A program made the translations under genes and the position numbers. 64,000 bases of DNA from the NCBI RefSeq assembly GCF_040610475.1, contig NZ_JBEXMJ010000006.1:124001-188000 (forward strand). The letters are read 5' to 3'. Each line of letters starts with the position of its first letter. Position 1 is the stretch's first letter. Of this stretch, positions 30,239-39,428 are shown piece by piece. This DNA comes from Actinopolymorpha sp. NPDC004070 (GTDB lineage Bacteria > Actinomycetota > Actinomycetes > Propionibacteriales > Actinopolymorphaceae). Below the pieces are notes generated by a model, which ran no database searches, had not been told where the DNA came from, and saw nothing but the letters and a program-made list of their open reading frames with translations.

Positions 30239-31798
30239 ATGCTCCTCGACGACCTCGCGCAGGCCTCCGCGGCGGTCTCCGGCACGTCCTCGCGGCTGGA
30301 GAAGGTCCGCCGGATCGCGGACTGCCTGCGGGCAGCCGACCCCGACGAGGTTCCGTTGGTGGTGTCCTACCTCGCCGGTGAGCTCCGCCAGCGCCGCACC
30401 GGCGTGGGTTACGCCGCTCTGCGCGACCTGCCCCCGCCCGCCGACCGGCCGACGCTCGGCGTCAGCGAGGTCGATGCCGCGTTCGCCGAGATCGCCGAGG
30501 TGGCGGGCAGCGGCTCGCAACAGCGCCGCCGCGACCTGCTCACCGCCCTGTGGTCGCGGGCGACCGGCGCCGAGCAGCGCCTGCTGGCCGGCCTGGTGAC
30601 CGGCGAGCTTCGGCAGGGCGCGCTGGACGGTGTGATGGTCGACGCGGTGATCCGGGCCAGCGAGCTGCCGGCCGCGCAGGTGCGCCGGGCGATCATGGTC
30701 GCCGGCGCGATCGCCCCCGTGGCCCGGGCGGCCGTCGCCGGCGACGGCGACGTCGCCGTGCTCGACGCGTTCCGGCTGGAGGTGGGACGGCCGCTGCGCC
30801 CGATGCTCGCCTCCCCCGCTCCCGGCGTGCCCGAGGCACTCGACAAGCTGGCCGGGCCGGCGGCGCTGGAGTGGAAGCTCGACGGGATCCGCGTCCAGGT
30901 GCACCGCGCCGGAGACGTCGTACGCATCTTCACCCGCACCCTGGACGACGTGACCGACCGGCTGCCCGAGGTCGTCGCCACGGTCCGTGCCCTGCCGGCC
31001 GGGTCGCTCGTCCTCGACGGCGAGGTGCTGGCCCTGGACGAGGCCGGCCGGCCCCGGCCGTTCCAGGTCACCGCCGGCCGGGTCGGTTCACGCACCGGCA
31101 CGAAGCGGTCGCAGGCCAAGGTGCCGCTCAGCGCGTTCTTCTTCGACGTTCTCCACCACGACGGCACCGACCTGCTCACCGCGCCCGGTGCGGAGCGGTG
31201 GTCGGTGCTGGAGAGTGTCCTTCCGGACGAATTGGTCGTGCCGCGCCTGGTCACCGCCGATCCGGACGAGGCGGGTGAGTTCTTCGCCGATGCCGTACGC
31301 CGCGGTCACGAGGGCGTCGTGGTCAAGTCGCTGAGCGCGCCCTACGACGCCGGCCGCCGGGGATCGGCCTGGATCAAGGTCAAGCCGAGGCACACCCTCG
31401 ACCTGGTGGTGCTGGCCGTCGAATGGGGGCACGGGCGGCGCACCGGCCTCCTGTCCAACCTCCATCTCGGTGCCCGGGATCCGGAGACCGGCGGGTTCGT
31501 GATGCTGGGCAAGACGTTCAAGGGCCTCACCGACGAGCTGTTGCGGTGGCAGACCGAGCGGCTGCTGGAGCTGGAGACGCACCGTGACCGCTGGACGGTC
31601 CACGTGCGGCCGGAGCTGGTGGTCGAGATCGCCTTCGACGGCATCCAAACCTCGTCCCGCTATCCGGGAGGGATGGCGTTGCGGTTCGCCCGGGTGCTGC
31701 GCTACCGCGAGGACAAGACCGCCGCGGAGGCCGACACCGTGCAGACCGTACGCGACATCCACACCGGATCCCCCGCAAGCGGCGCCAAACCATCCTGA
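30239..31798 (+). CDS. ATP-dependent DNA ligase
   Basis: A 519-residue ligase distinct from the essential NAD-dependent one. The adenylated lysine is Lys213 in [12 protein letters not shown] (motif I); motif III-like [10 protein letters not shown], motif [10 protein letters not shown] and motif V WIKVKPRH follow, then an OB-fold. An N-terminal helical DNA-binding domain covers about 1-185. This architecture matches mycobacterial LigB rather than the multi-domain LigD, so its role is probably in repair. It starts at ATG 30239, about 100 bases from the divergent pyrD start. Confidence 0.92.
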   Translation: MLLDDLAQASAAVSGTSSRLEKVRRIADCLRAADPDEVPLVVSYLAGELRQRRTGVGYAALRDLPPPADRPTLGVSEVDAAFAEIAEVAGSGSQQRRRDLLTALWSRATGAEQRLLAGLVTGELRQGALDGVMVDAVIRASELPAAQVRRAIMVAGAIAPVARAAVAGDGDVAVLDAFRLEVGRPLRPMLASPAPGVPEALDKLAGPAALEWKLDGIRVQVHRAGDVVRIFTRTLDDVTDRLPEVVATVRALPAGSLVLDGEVLALDEAGRPRPFQVTAGRVGSRTGTKRSQAKVPLSAFFFDVLHHDGTDLLTAPGAERWSVLESVLPDELVVPRLVTADPDEAGEFFADAVRRGHEGVVVKSLSAPYDAGRRGSAWIKVKPRHTLDLVVLAVEWGHGRRTGLLSNLHLGARDPETGGFVMLGKTFKGLTDELLRWQTERLLELETHRDRWTVHVRPELVVEIAFDGIQTSSRYPGGMALRFARVLRYREDKTAAEADTVQTVRDIHTGSPASGAKPS

Positions 31799-31949
31799 CC
31801 GGGACGAAGCTGGCGACTTCCTCGCGACGAACACTCCCCGTGTCGGGAATTCGTCCGACCGTCCGGGACGTTTACCTGGGTGAGCGAGATCTCGGGCGTC
31901 TCACGGGCCTGCCACCGGGTCCGCGTCCCGAGCCGGGAGGGAAGTCATC

Positions 31950-32912
31950 TTGCCAGTGCGCCGCCGCCACGCCGAAGACCTCGTCGAAGACCGCGACCTC
32001 GTAGGCCGCTACCTCGACGAGATCTCGCGAACGCCGCTGCTCGACGCGGCGCAGGAAGTCGAGCTCGCGAAGGCCATCGAGGCCGGTCAGCTTGCCGAGC
32101 AACTCCTCGACGGAGGCCGCACGGGAATTCCGGCGCAGAGGTCGGCCGGTGCGACCCTGGACGAGCTGACCTGGATCAGCGACGAGGGCCGCAGGGCCAA
32201 GCGTCACTTCCTCGAGGCGAACCTTCGACTTGTCGTTTCCATCGCGCGCCGTTACGGACGATCCGGCCTGCCGTTGCTCGACCTGGTGCAGGAGGGCAAC
32301 ACCGGCCTGATCCGCGCGATCGAGAAGTTCGACTACACCAAGGGTTACAAGTTTTCCACGTACGCCACGTGGTGGATCCGCCAGGCCATCACGCGCGGAA
32401 TCGCCCAGCAGGCGCGGGTCGTCCGGCTTCCGGTGCATGTGGTCGAGGACCTGAACGCCCTGGGCGCCGCCCGTCGCGCGCTGGAGCGCGAGCTTGGGCG
32501 CGACCCGGAGACGGCCGAGCTGGCCGCCCAGCTCGGTGTCGGCGAACACCGGGTGGAGGAGCTCGTGAGCTGGGGCCGCGACCACGTGTCCCTGGACGTC
32601 ACCGTCGACGACGACGGCGAGACCTCTCTCGGCGACCTGGTCGCCCGTGACGTCATGCCGGGCCCGGACGAGACGGTCGTCGCCGCCGAGTCCAGCTCGC
32701 GGCTCGCCGCGCTGATCGAGACCCTCGACGACCGGTCCGCGGAGATCGTCCGGCTGCGGTACGGCCTCGACGACGGCCGCCCGTGGAAGCTCGCCGAGAT
32801 CGCCGACCGGTTCGGGCTCTCCCGCGAGCGGGTTCGCCAGCTCGAGCGCGACGCCCTGCACCGGCTCCGCAAGATCGCCGAGCCCGACCTGGTCGGGCCC
32901 AACGCGGCCTGA
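31950..32912 (+). CDS. Group 2 (SigB/HrdA-type) sigma factor
   Basis: A 320-residue sigma-70 protein without region 1.1. Regions 1.2-2.4 span about 15-150 ([46 protein letters not shown]), region 3 about 155-235 and region 4 about 245-310 with FGLSRERVRQLERDA. Recognition helices are close to those of SigA, so it should overlap in promoter choice while serving stress or stationary-phase genes. Start is TTG 31950 behind GGGAGGGAAG; GTG 31956 is an alternative. This is the third SigA-family gene in the window. MprA-type regulators control sigB in mycobacteria, and the mprAB-like genes are only 5 kb away. Confidence 0.9.
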   Translation: MPVRRRHAEDLVEDRDLVGRYLDEISRTPLLDAAQEVELAKAIEAGQLAEQLLDGGRTGIPAQRSAGATLDELTWISDEGRRAKRHFLEANLRLVVSIARRYGRSGLPLLDLVQEGNTGLIRAIEKFDYTKGYKFSTYATWWIRQAITRGIAQQARVVRLPVHVVEDLNALGAARRALERELGRDPETAELAAQLGVGEHRVEELVSWGRDHVSLDVTVDDDGETSLGDLVARDVMPGPDETVVAAESSSRLAALIETLDDRSAEIVRLRYGLDDGRPWKLAEIADRFGLSRERVRQLERDALHRLRKIAEPDLVGPNAA

Positions 32913-32972
32913 CCCTCCGTAGCCGGCCGCCGGCTCGACCCCGAGCGGCCGGCTCGAAGCACTTCCGGCCCC

Positions 32973-33005
32973 CGTGCCCCGGACGCCCCGGTCGTCTGGG
33001 GCACG
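32973..33005 (+). terminator. Terminator hairpin after the group 2 sigma gene
   Basis: CGTGCCCCGGACG and CGTCTGGGGCACG form a 13-pair stem (one G-U) with a 7-base loop, 60 bases past the stop. Confidence 0.7.
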
Positions 33006-33019
33006 ACCATGTCCAGCCT

Positions 33020-33064
33020 CGACCTGTCCCGCCCAGTCCCCGACCTGTCCCGCCGCCCAGTCCC
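33020..33064. repeat. Two-copy tandem repeat in the spacer before the PfkB gene
   Basis: CGACCTGTCCCGCCCAGTCCC at 33020-33040 is repeated at 33041-33064 with a 3-base insertion. It lies in the 364-base gene-free stretch 32913-33276, which otherwise holds only the terminator and, presumably, the PfkB promoter. Confidence 0.65.
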
Positions 33065-33276
33065 CCGATCATCAGCGGCCGGCGCGCCGCCCTGGGCCCC
33101 GCCGTCGGCCGCGGCACGGGCGCAACACCCTCTCCCCGGAACATTGTCCTGACATCCGTACGACTGACCGGACCCGGACAGCCAGCGCCGTCCGTTCGCG
33201 CGCTACGGTAAGTCCCCACATCGGTTGCCCGGAGAACGCGCAGAGAAGTACGCCCGGAAGAGCGAGGGAGAATCCC

Positions 33277-34476
33277 ATGGACACGGCGGAAGGCAGGCCG
33301 GGTCCGGACGCGGCCACCCAGCCCACTGGTTCCAACGCCGGCCCCAACGACCCCACCACCCCGTGGGAGCTGGGCCGGGTCGTCGGCCGAGGGCCCGCCC
33401 ACGACCCGATGGCCGCGCTGCGCCGTCCCGACGACCCGCCGTTCGACGTCTTCCTGTCCGGCACGGTCTTCCTGGACATCATCTTCACCGGCCTGGCCGG
33501 CCCGCCCACCAGCGGAACCGAGATATACACCGACGGCATGGGCTGCTCCCCCGGTGGCGTCGCCAACCTCGCGATCGCCCTGTCCCGGCTCGGGCTGCGC
33601 ACCTCTCTCGCCGCGGCGTTCGGACACGACGTGTACGGCGCGTTCTGCCGGCGCACCCTCGAGCAGCAGGAGGACGTCGACCTGACGGCCTCGCGGGAGT
33701 TCCCCCACTGGCACTCGCCGGTCACGGTGTCGCTGGCCTACCAGGCCGACCGCAGTCTGATCACCCACGCGCACGAGCCGCCGCTGTCCGCCGACGAGAT
33801 GATCGCCACCAGCGGGCCGCCGCGCAGCCGGGCCTGCTTCGTCGATCTCGCCCCGGAGATGGAGGACTGGGCCCGCAAGGCGGCCGCCGAGGGCACCCGG
33901 GTGTTCGCCGACACCGGCTGGGACCCGACCGAGCGGTGGTCGCAGGAACTGCTGGAACGACTCCGCTCCTGCTACGCGTTCATGCCCAACACGCCGGAGG
34001 CGATGGCGTACACCCGCACCGACACCCCCGAGGCGGCCCTCTCCAAGCTCGGCGACCTGGTGCCGGTGGCGGTGGTCACCCGCGGCAGCAAGGGTGCGCT
34101 GGCCGTCGACAACGAGACCGGGGAGCACGCCGACGTGCCCGCGCTTCCGGTGGAGGCACTGGACGCGACCGGCGCCGGCGACGTCTTCGCCGCCGGGTTC
34201 GTCACCTCGACGCTGTCCGGGTGGCCGTTGCTGCACCGGCTCCGGTTCGCCAACCTGTGCGCCGCACTGTCCGTACAGCACTTCGGCGGCTCGCTGTCGG
34301 CGCCGGGCTGGGCCGACATCGCCGGCTGGTGGCAGGTCGCCAAGCGGGTTCCGGGCCTCGGTGACGTCGCCAAGGACTACGCGTTCCTCGACGAGGTGGT
34401 GCCGCACGACCCGGTCGGCGCGGTGCGCCGGGCCAGTGCGACCATCGGCTTCCAGACCGACGGCGTGGAGCCGTAG
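33277..34476 (+). CDS. PfkB-family carbohydrate kinase
   Basis: A 399-residue kinase starting at ATG 33277 (GAGGGAG upstream). After a 60-residue unstructured N-terminus comes the ribokinase fold: CSPGGVANLAIALSRLGLRT near the start, substrate-lid residues, and the ATP/anion-hole motif DATGAGDVFAAGFVTS. It phosphorylates a sugar or nucleoside; the substrate is not predictable. The long N-terminal and C-terminal extensions (VPGLGDVAKDYAFLDEVVP) are beyond the usual 310 residues. Stands alone. Confidence 0.85.
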   Translation: MDTAEGRPGPDAATQPTGSNAGPNDPTTPWELGRVVGRGPAHDPMAALRRPDDPPFDVFLSGTVFLDIIFTGLAGPPTSGTEIYTDGMGCSPGGVANLAIALSRLGLRTSLAAAFGHDVYGAFCRRTLEQQEDVDLTASREFPHWHSPVTVSLAYQADRSLITHAHEPPLSADEMIATSGPPRSRACFVDLAPEMEDWARKAAAEGTRVFADTGWDPTERWSQELLERLRSCYAFMPNTPEAMAYTRTDTPEAALSKLGDLVPVAVVTRGSKGALAVDNETGEHADVPALPVEALDATGAGDVFAAGFVTSTLSGWPLLHRLRFANLCAALSVQHFGGSLSAPGWADIAGWWQVAKRVPGLGDVAKDYAFLDEVVPHDPVGAVRRASATIGFQTDGVEP

Positions 34477-34539
34477 GCCGAGCTTCAGGCTCAGCCCGCG
34501 AGGTCCGGCAACAGCTCCGGCGGCCGCGGGCCGTCCCGG

Positions 34540-34582
34540 AAAAAACGAGTCTGCCCGCCGGGCGGTGGACCGGCGGGCAGAC
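34540..34582. terminator. Intrinsic terminator with T-tract
   Basis: GTCTGCCCGCCG (34549-34560) and CGGCGGGCAGAC (34571-34582) pair perfectly over 12 bp. On the minus strand the stem is followed by TCGTTTTTT (34540-34548), a classic intrinsic terminator for the LTD-protein gene, rare in this genome. It may also stop PfkB transcripts. Confidence 0.85.
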
Positions 34583-34597
34583 GTTTCGTGACGGGCG

Positions 34598-34990
34598 TCA
34601 GCAGTTGATCGCGCCGCTTCCGGCCTTGGTCCACCGGCAGGTGTCCTGGGTCGCGGCCGAACCCGATCGCAACGTGGCCGTGTCGCCGGTGTTGTTCCAG
34701 ATGTAGGCACCTCGCTTCAGCGTGAAGCTGCCGAAGGTGTACACGTGGCGCTGCGCGTCCCGCACCGTCCACCCGCGCAGGTTTACCGAGGTCGTACCGA
34801 TGTTGCGGACCACGACGTACTCCGCGTTCAGGCTCTTGTTGCTGCGGTTGTCACTGCCGGGCGAGTCGTACTGGATCTTCCCGAACCGGATCACGGTGGC
34901 CGCGTCCGCGCTGCCCACGAACGGCCCTGGCGCGCTGAGCACCGCCACGCCCGTCATCGCCACACTCAGCGCCGCCACGAAGGCGGACAC
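34598..34990 (-). CDS. Secreted lamin-tail-domain protein
   Basis: About 130 residues. A hydrophobic leader ending SADA-A precedes a lamin-tail domain: IRFGKIQYDSPGSDNRSNKSLNAEYVVVRNIGTTSVNLRGWTVRD (given in part as IQYDSPGSDN and EYVVVRNIG), then YTFGSFTLKRGAYIWNNTGDTATL. Such domains occur in exported actinobacterial proteins; function unclear. The start is uncertain: GTG 34990 fits a signal peptide but lacks a good ribosome site; GTG 34978 and a TTG at 35113 are alternatives. A U-tract terminator follows. Confidence 0.7.
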   Translation of the reverse strand: MSAFVAALSVAMTGVAVLSAPGPFVGSADAATVIRFGKIQYDSPGSDNRSNKSLNAEYVVVRNIGTTSVNLRGWTVRDAQRHVYTFGSFTLKRGAYIWNNTGDTATLRSGSAATQDTCRWTKAGSGAINC

Positions 34991-35306
34991 GGTCGACCGA
35001 ATGTCCCCCCACTGGACCTGCCGCCGCCGCGCGCCGGCGAGAAGAAGCCCACGGAGTCCGTACGGACGAATCCCCGTGGGAAGAACGCCATCGAGCCGGA
35101 CCGATGGCGGCAAGGCAGACGCTACGGCGAGGGCGACGAAGGAACGTCAACTCCGTCTTGCGTACCGGTTGGCCCGGCAGCGACACGTGGAGGACGGTGA
35201 ACGCGAGGACGCGGTGGCGACGACCAGATGTCGTCACCACCGCGTCCGCGTGCCTTCCGGGTGCTGCCTCGAGGAGCCGGAACCGCCTACCTGCGCGGCC
35301 GGGTCC

Positions 35307-35462
35307 TCAGCCGGCGGAGTTGCGCTTGACCCACCCCCACGCGGCCGTCGCGAGGAACAGCACAAGTGCGACGAAGCCCAACCACAGCAGGCCCTTGACC
35401 AAGAAGCCGAGGATGCTGAGTACCAGCCAGACGATCGCGATGATCAGCAGGATCCGAAGCAT
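35307..35462 (-). CDS. Small hydrophobic membrane protein
   Basis: A 51-residue protein too short for most gene callers. ATG 35462 is preceded by AGGAGGTT, a near-perfect ribosome site. Two membrane helices are visible (LRILLIIAIVWLVLSILGFL and LLWLGFVALVLFLATAAWGW), then a basic VKRNSAG end. Small 'hydrophobic protein' genes of this kind are common in actinomycetes; function unknown. Confidence 0.75.
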   Translation of the reverse strand: MLRILLIIAIVWLVLSILGFLVKGLLWLGFVALVLFLATAAWGWVKRNSAG

Positions 35463-35561
35463 GGTTAACCTCCTGCGCACACCCTACGCCCGGTGATCGG
35501 CCCGGGCGCTTGGGCGACATCCCCGAGCCGACCCCGAGATCTCCCTGAGAAGACCGACCGG

Positions 35562-36596
35562 TCAGGCGGTCTCGATCCGGCTGGACCTCGCCCACAGGTT
35601 GATCCCGGCCTCCACCGCGTGCTGGTCGATCTCGTCCAGCTCGGCTTCGGTGAAGTCGAGCCGGTTCAGCGCGGCCACGTTGTCCTCGAGCTGCCCGATG
35701 CTGCTCGCACCGACGAGGACCGACGTCATCCTCGGGTCGCGCAGCGCCCACGCCAGCGCCATCTGTGCCAGCGACTGCCCCCTGCGCTGGGCAATCGCGT
35801 TCAGGGAACGGATGTGGCCGAGGTTCTTCTCCGACAGCTGGTCCGGGGACAGCGACTTGCCCTGCGAGGCCCGCGAGCCCTCCGGAATGCCGTTGAGGTA
35901 CTTGTCGGTGAGCATCCCCTGCGCCAGCGGGGAGAAGGCGATGCAGCCGGCCCCGGCGTCCTCCAGCGCGTCCAGCAGCGCCTCCTCGATCCAGCGGTTG
36001 AGCATGCTGTACGACGGCTGGTGGATGAGCAGCGGCGTGCCCAGGTCCGCAAGGATGGCCGCGGCCTTGCGGGTGTCCTCCGGGGAGTACGACGAGATCC
36101 CGGCGTACAACGCCTTGCCCTGGCGCACCGCGGTGTCCAGCGCGCCCATCGTCTCCTCCAGCGGAGTGTCCGGGTCGAACCGGTGGGAGTAGAAGATGTC
36201 GACGTAGTCCAGCCCCATGCGCGAGAGGCTCTGGTCGAGGCTGGCGAGGAGGTACTTGCGCGAACCCCACTCGCCGTACGGGCCCGGCCACATCAGGTAA
36301 CCCGCCTTGGTGGAGATGACGAGTTCGTCGCGATAGGGCGTGAAGTCCTGCCTGAACAGCTTTCCGAAGTTGAGCTCGGCCGACCCCGCCGGCGGGCCGT
36401 AGTTGTTGGCGAGGTCGAAGTGGTTGATGCCGAGGTCGAAGGCCCGCCTGAGGATGCCCCGCTGCCGTTCCAGCGGCACGTCATCACCGAAGTTGTGCCA
36501 CAGGCCCAGTGAGACGGCGGGCAGGTGCAGGCCGCTGGCACCGGAGCGGCGGTACTGCATCGTGTCGTAACGGTCGTCGGCAGCGTTGTATCCCAT
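35562..36596 (-). CDS. Aldo/keto reductase, YghZ (L-glyceraldehyde 3-phosphate reductase) type
   Basis: A 344-residue NADPH-dependent reductase. The YghZ opening YRRSGASGLHLPAVSLGLWHNFGDD is recognisable (SGLHLPAVSLGLWHNFGDD), and the catalytic tetrad is visible as Asp/Tyr in DLANNYGPPAGSAE, Lys in STKAGY and His in DIFYSHRFDP. In E. coli this branch reduces L-glyceraldehyde 3-phosphate and methylglyoxal, so detoxification is plausible. Start ATG 36596; the ribosome site is weak and a GTG at 36614 is an alternative. Divergent from GPP34. Confidence 0.88.
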   Translation of the reverse strand: MGYNAADDRYDTMQYRRSGASGLHLPAVSLGLWHNFGDDVPLERQRGILRRAFDLGINHFDLANNYGPPAGSAELNFGKLFRQDFTPYRDELVISTKAGYLMWPGPYGEWGSRKYLLASLDQSLSRMGLDYVDIFYSHRFDPDTPLEETMGALDTAVRQGKALYAGISSYSPEDTRKAAAILADLGTPLLIHQPSYSMLNRWIEEALLDALEDAGAGCIAFSPLAQGMLTDKYLNGIPEGSRASQGKSLSPDQLSEKNLGHIRSLNAIAQRRGQSLAQMALAWALRDPRMTSVLVGASSIGQLEDNVAALNRLDFTEAELDEIDQHAVEAGINLWARSSRIETA

Positions 36597-36779
36597 GTCT
36601 GCGGAGTCTTCCACGACCGTCTGACGGACCGACGGCGAGCTACCGGTGGTGGTCACCGCACCTCCTATGCTGGGGGCGGCCCTGGCGCACGTGTCACGGC
36701 CGATCACGCGCCGGAACGACCCATCGGCGGCCGATCGCGACCCACCACGACCGCACACGACCCGGACGGGGACCGGACC

Positions 36780-37454
36780 ATGCTCCTGGCGGAGGATCTG
36801 CTGCTGTTGCTCCTCGACGACAGCACCGGCCGGCCGGTGACCGACGGCACCAAGCTCGACCACGCCCTCGCCGGTGCGGTCCTGCTCGAACTGACCCTGC
36901 GCGGGAAGGTCGACGTCGCGGGTCCGGGCGAGGACGTGCGCAAGGGACGCCTGGTCGTACGCGAGGAGACCCCGACGGGCGAGCCGATCCTCGACCAGGG
37001 CCTGGCGATCCTGGACGCCCGGGAGGGCAGCAAGCCCGCGAACGTCCTCGGCAAGCTCGCGAGGGGGCTGCGGGAGCGACTGCTCGCCGGCCTCGCCGAC
37101 CGCGGGGTACTCCGGCAGGAGAAGGGCCGCGTTCTCGGCATCTTCCCCACCACGCGGTGGCCGGCCGAGGACTCCTCGCACGAGAACTCCCTGCGCGCCA
37201 CGTTGTCGGGTGTGCTGGTCCAGGGCCTCACCCCGGACGCCCGGATCGGCGCACTGGTGTCGCTGCTGGCCGCGATCGACGTCGTGCCGAAGGTCGTCGA
37301 CGCCCCCGACCGTCGGTCGGTCCGGCGGCGGGCCAAGGAGATCTCCGAGGGTGCCTGGGCCGCGGACGCGGTGAAGATGGCGGTCGCCGCGGTGAACGCC
37401 GCGACGATGGCCGCGGTCACCGCCGCCACCGCCTCCACGACCGCGACGAACTGA
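36780..37454 (+). CDS. GPP34 (GOLPH3-like) family protein
   Basis: A 224-residue protein starting MLLAEDLLLLLLDDSTGRP, the standard opening of the GPP34 family. A conserved charged loop and a C-terminal Ala/Thr-rich tail follow. In eukaryotes GOLPH3 binds phosphatidylinositol 4-phosphate at the Golgi; bacterial copies are common in actinomycetes but not understood, possibly acting in membrane or secretion control. It ends 11 bases before arfB, so the two are probably one operon. Confidence 0.88.
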   Translation: MLLAEDLLLLLLDDSTGRPVTDGTKLDHALAGAVLLELTLRGKVDVAGPGEDVRKGRLVVREETPTGEPILDQGLAILDAREGSKPANVLGKLARGLRERLLAGLADRGVLRQEKGRVLGIFPTTRWPAEDSSHENSLRATLSGVLVQGLTPDARIGALVSLLAAIDVVPKVVDAPDRRSVRRRAKEISEGAWAADAVKMAVAAVNAATMAAVTAATASTTATN

Positions 37455-37465
37455 AGGGACCGCTG

Positions 37466-37891
37466 ATGGCGCCGGGCTCCCTGCGGGTGGGGCCGCTCGA
37501 CCTCGACCCGGGCGAGCTGACCTGGCGATTCTCCCGGGCCAGTGGACCCGGCGGGCAGGGCGTCAACACCACCGACTCCCGGGCCAGCGTGTCGTTCGAC
37601 ATGGCGCACTCACCCGCGCTGAGCGAGGCGGCACGGACTCGGGCCACCGCCCGGCTCGGTGACCGGCTGGTGGACGGCGTACTCACCGTCACAGCGTCCG
37701 AGCACCGGTCCCAGCTGGCCAACCGGCGCGCGGCGCTGGCCCGGCTCGGGATGGTGCTCGAGCAGGCGCTCGCGCCCCCGCCGAAGGCGCGCCGGCGTAC
37801 CCGCCCGTCCCGCGGTTCGGTGGAACGCCGGCTGTCGTCAAAGAAGCGGCAGAGCGACGTCAAGCGGATGCGCCGCCGGCCCGACTACTGA
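37466..37891 (+). CDS. arfB: Peptidyl-tRNA hydrolase ArfB (ribosome rescue)
   Basis: A 141-residue release-factor-like protein. The catalytic GGQ lies in RASGPGGQGVN, embedded in the class I release-factor fold; it lacks the stop-codon recognition domain. The C-terminal tail is strongly basic (SSKKRQSDVKRMRRRPDY), which inserts in the empty mRNA channel of stalled ribosomes. It releases peptides from non-stop complexes. Full length. Confidence 0.93.
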   Translation: MAPGSLRVGPLDLDPGELTWRFSRASGPGGQGVNTTDSRASVSFDMAHSPALSEAARTRATARLGDRLVDGVLTVTASEHRSQLANRRAALARLGMVLEQALAPPPKARRRTRPSRGSVERRLSSKKRQSDVKRMRRRPDY

Positions 37892-37947
37892 CGGGTGGCC
37901 GGTCGGTCGGGCCGCCCGTACGCGCCCCGGCGCTCGAGCGAGCGGGC

Positions 37948-38358
37948 TCAGTCGCGCCGGCGAGGAAGCAGTTTGCGTACGGCGTCCGGCACCCGTACGG
38001 GCAGACCTGCCGGCAGTCGGGAGGTCGACTCCTCACCCGGCCGGACGCGTCGGTTCAGGTCGGCGTGTTCGAGGAGCTCGGCCAGCGGCCGGTCGACGTC
38101 GGGGTAGGACGCGATCGGCGACTCCCCCGCGAACACCACCCACACCTGCTCACCCCGATGAAAAACCCGCAGCACCGAGCCGTCGACTACGGTCCCGGCG
38201 TGCTTCAGCGCCTGCCGGCGGTTGCCCTGGCGGGCGAGCGCGTTGGTGACGGCGCGCTGGGCCGGCTCGCGTCCGTGCTTGACCGCCTCGTAGGCCAGCG
38301 GGCCGTACTTCACGGCGTAGTTGATCACGCTCCTGGTGAACTTTCCCTTGCCGGCCAC
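37948..38358 (-). CDS. Conserved hypothetical basic protein
   Basis: A 136-residue protein; start GTG 38358 chosen because GGAGG sits eight bases upstream (GTG 38367 would sit on top of it). The sequence VAGKGKFTRSVINYAVKYGPLAYEAVKHGREPAQRAV resembles uncharacterised actinobacterial proteins, with a later beta part FHRGEQVWVVFAGESPIASYPDVDRPLAELLEH. No catalytic motif. Convergent with arfB. Confidence 0.7.
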   Translation of the reverse strand: MAGKGKFTRSVINYAVKYGPLAYEAVKHGREPAQRAVTNALARQGNRRQALKHAGTVVDGSVLRVFHRGEQVWVVFAGESPIASYPDVDRPLAELLEHADLNRRVRPGEESTSRLPAGLPVRVPDAVRKLLPRRRD

Positions 38359-38409
38359 GTGGCCCACCTCCGCTGATCGGCTACCGGCAGTGTCCCACGG
38401 CCGGCGGCC

Positions 38410-39318
38410 TCAGTCCTGTGCCTGTGCCCGGCCGGCGAGCGCCTCCACCATCGTCTCGGTGAACCTTTCGGCGAGGGTGCCGCCGGGGTCGAGGTCGGGG
38501 TCGAAGACCGTGACGTCCAGTCCGCGGCAGCGCGGGTCGGCCAGCATGGGGCCGAGCAGCGCGGCGAGCTCGGAGTGTTCCAGCCCGCCGGGGCAGGGCG
38601 AGTCGACGGCCGGCATCACCAGGGGGTCGAGGACGTCGGCGTCCACGTGCACCCAGAACCCGTCCAGTTCGCGCAGGTACCGCACCGTCTGGCTGGCGAT
38701 CCGCCGGGCGCCCTCGGCCCGGATGGCGAGGGCGGTCCGGACCGGTATGCCGAGGTCGGCGAGCTCGGTGAGGTGGACGTCGTTGTCCCGGATGCCGAGC
38801 ACCACGGCGTCCCGGTCGCGGACGTACGGCGCCAGGCCGTCGATGTCGGCGAGGTCGTCCTGCCCCCGGCCCGTCACCAGCGCGAGGTCCTCCCCCGCGG
38901 CGGCACCCACGTAGTCCGCGCCGTCGCCCAGGTGGCGGAAGTCGGAGTGGCCGTCGACGAACACCAGGCCGTGCCGGCCGTGCCGGCGCAGGGCGAGTGC
39001 CGGGCCGAGCAGGATGCTGCAGTCACCGCCGAGCACGACGAGGAAGTCGCCGTCGGCCAGTCGTACGCTCAGCCTGTCGGCCAGGCGGCGGGTGAAGTCG
39101 GCGATCGCAGCGGCGTTGATCACCCCGTCGCCGGGCTTCCAGCCGGTGACGTCGTAGCGCGGCGGCACGACGCAGCCGGCGTCGGTGGCGCGGCTGCGGG
39201 CCACCAGGCCGTTGTCGCGCAGGGCACCGGCCAGCTTGTAGCAGCCGGGCACGACACCGGGCGAGGGCATCGCCAGACCGAGGTTGGACGGCGCGTCCAG
39301 GACGCAGATCCTGCCCAT
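38410..39318 (-). CDS. Arginase/agmatinase family protein
   Basis: A 302-residue ureohydrolase-fold enzyme with all metal-binding motifs: GGDCSILLG, DGHSDF and DADVLDP. The active site di-manganese centre is therefore intact. The family includes arginase, agmatinase and formimidoylglutamase; the GGDCS form and length fit arginase. It hydrolyses a guanidino compound to urea. Divergent from a spermidine-synthase-like gene (110-base gap), which hints at linked polyamine metabolism, though that is inference. Confidence 0.85.
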   Translation of the reverse strand: MGRICVLDAPSNLGLAMPSPGVVPGCYKLAGALRDNGLVARSRATDAGCVVPPRYDVTGWKPGDGVINAAAIADFTRRLADRLSVRLADGDFLVVLGGDCSILLGPALALRRHGRHGLVFVDGHSDFRHLGDGADYVGAAAGEDLALVTGRGQDDLADIDGLAPYVRDRDAVVLGIRDNDVHLTELADLGIPVRTALAIRAEGARRIASQTVRYLRELDGFWVHVDADVLDPLVMPAVDSPCPGGLEHSELAALLGPMLADPRCRGLDVTVFDPDLDPGGTLAERFTETMVEALAGRAQAQD

Positions 39319-39428
39319 GGCGCGATCGTAACCGTCCGGAACCGCTGTCAACGTCGGCTTGCGTTCGAACGCCGGCGCCTGTCGCGGCCCCCTCCGGCGG
39401 GCCGCCGGGCGGCGTGCGAGGCTGAGGT

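Noticed and set aside
32653-34710. Long minus-strand frame opposite the PfkB gene
   Set aside because: Shadow; the PfkB motifs are clear on the plus strand.
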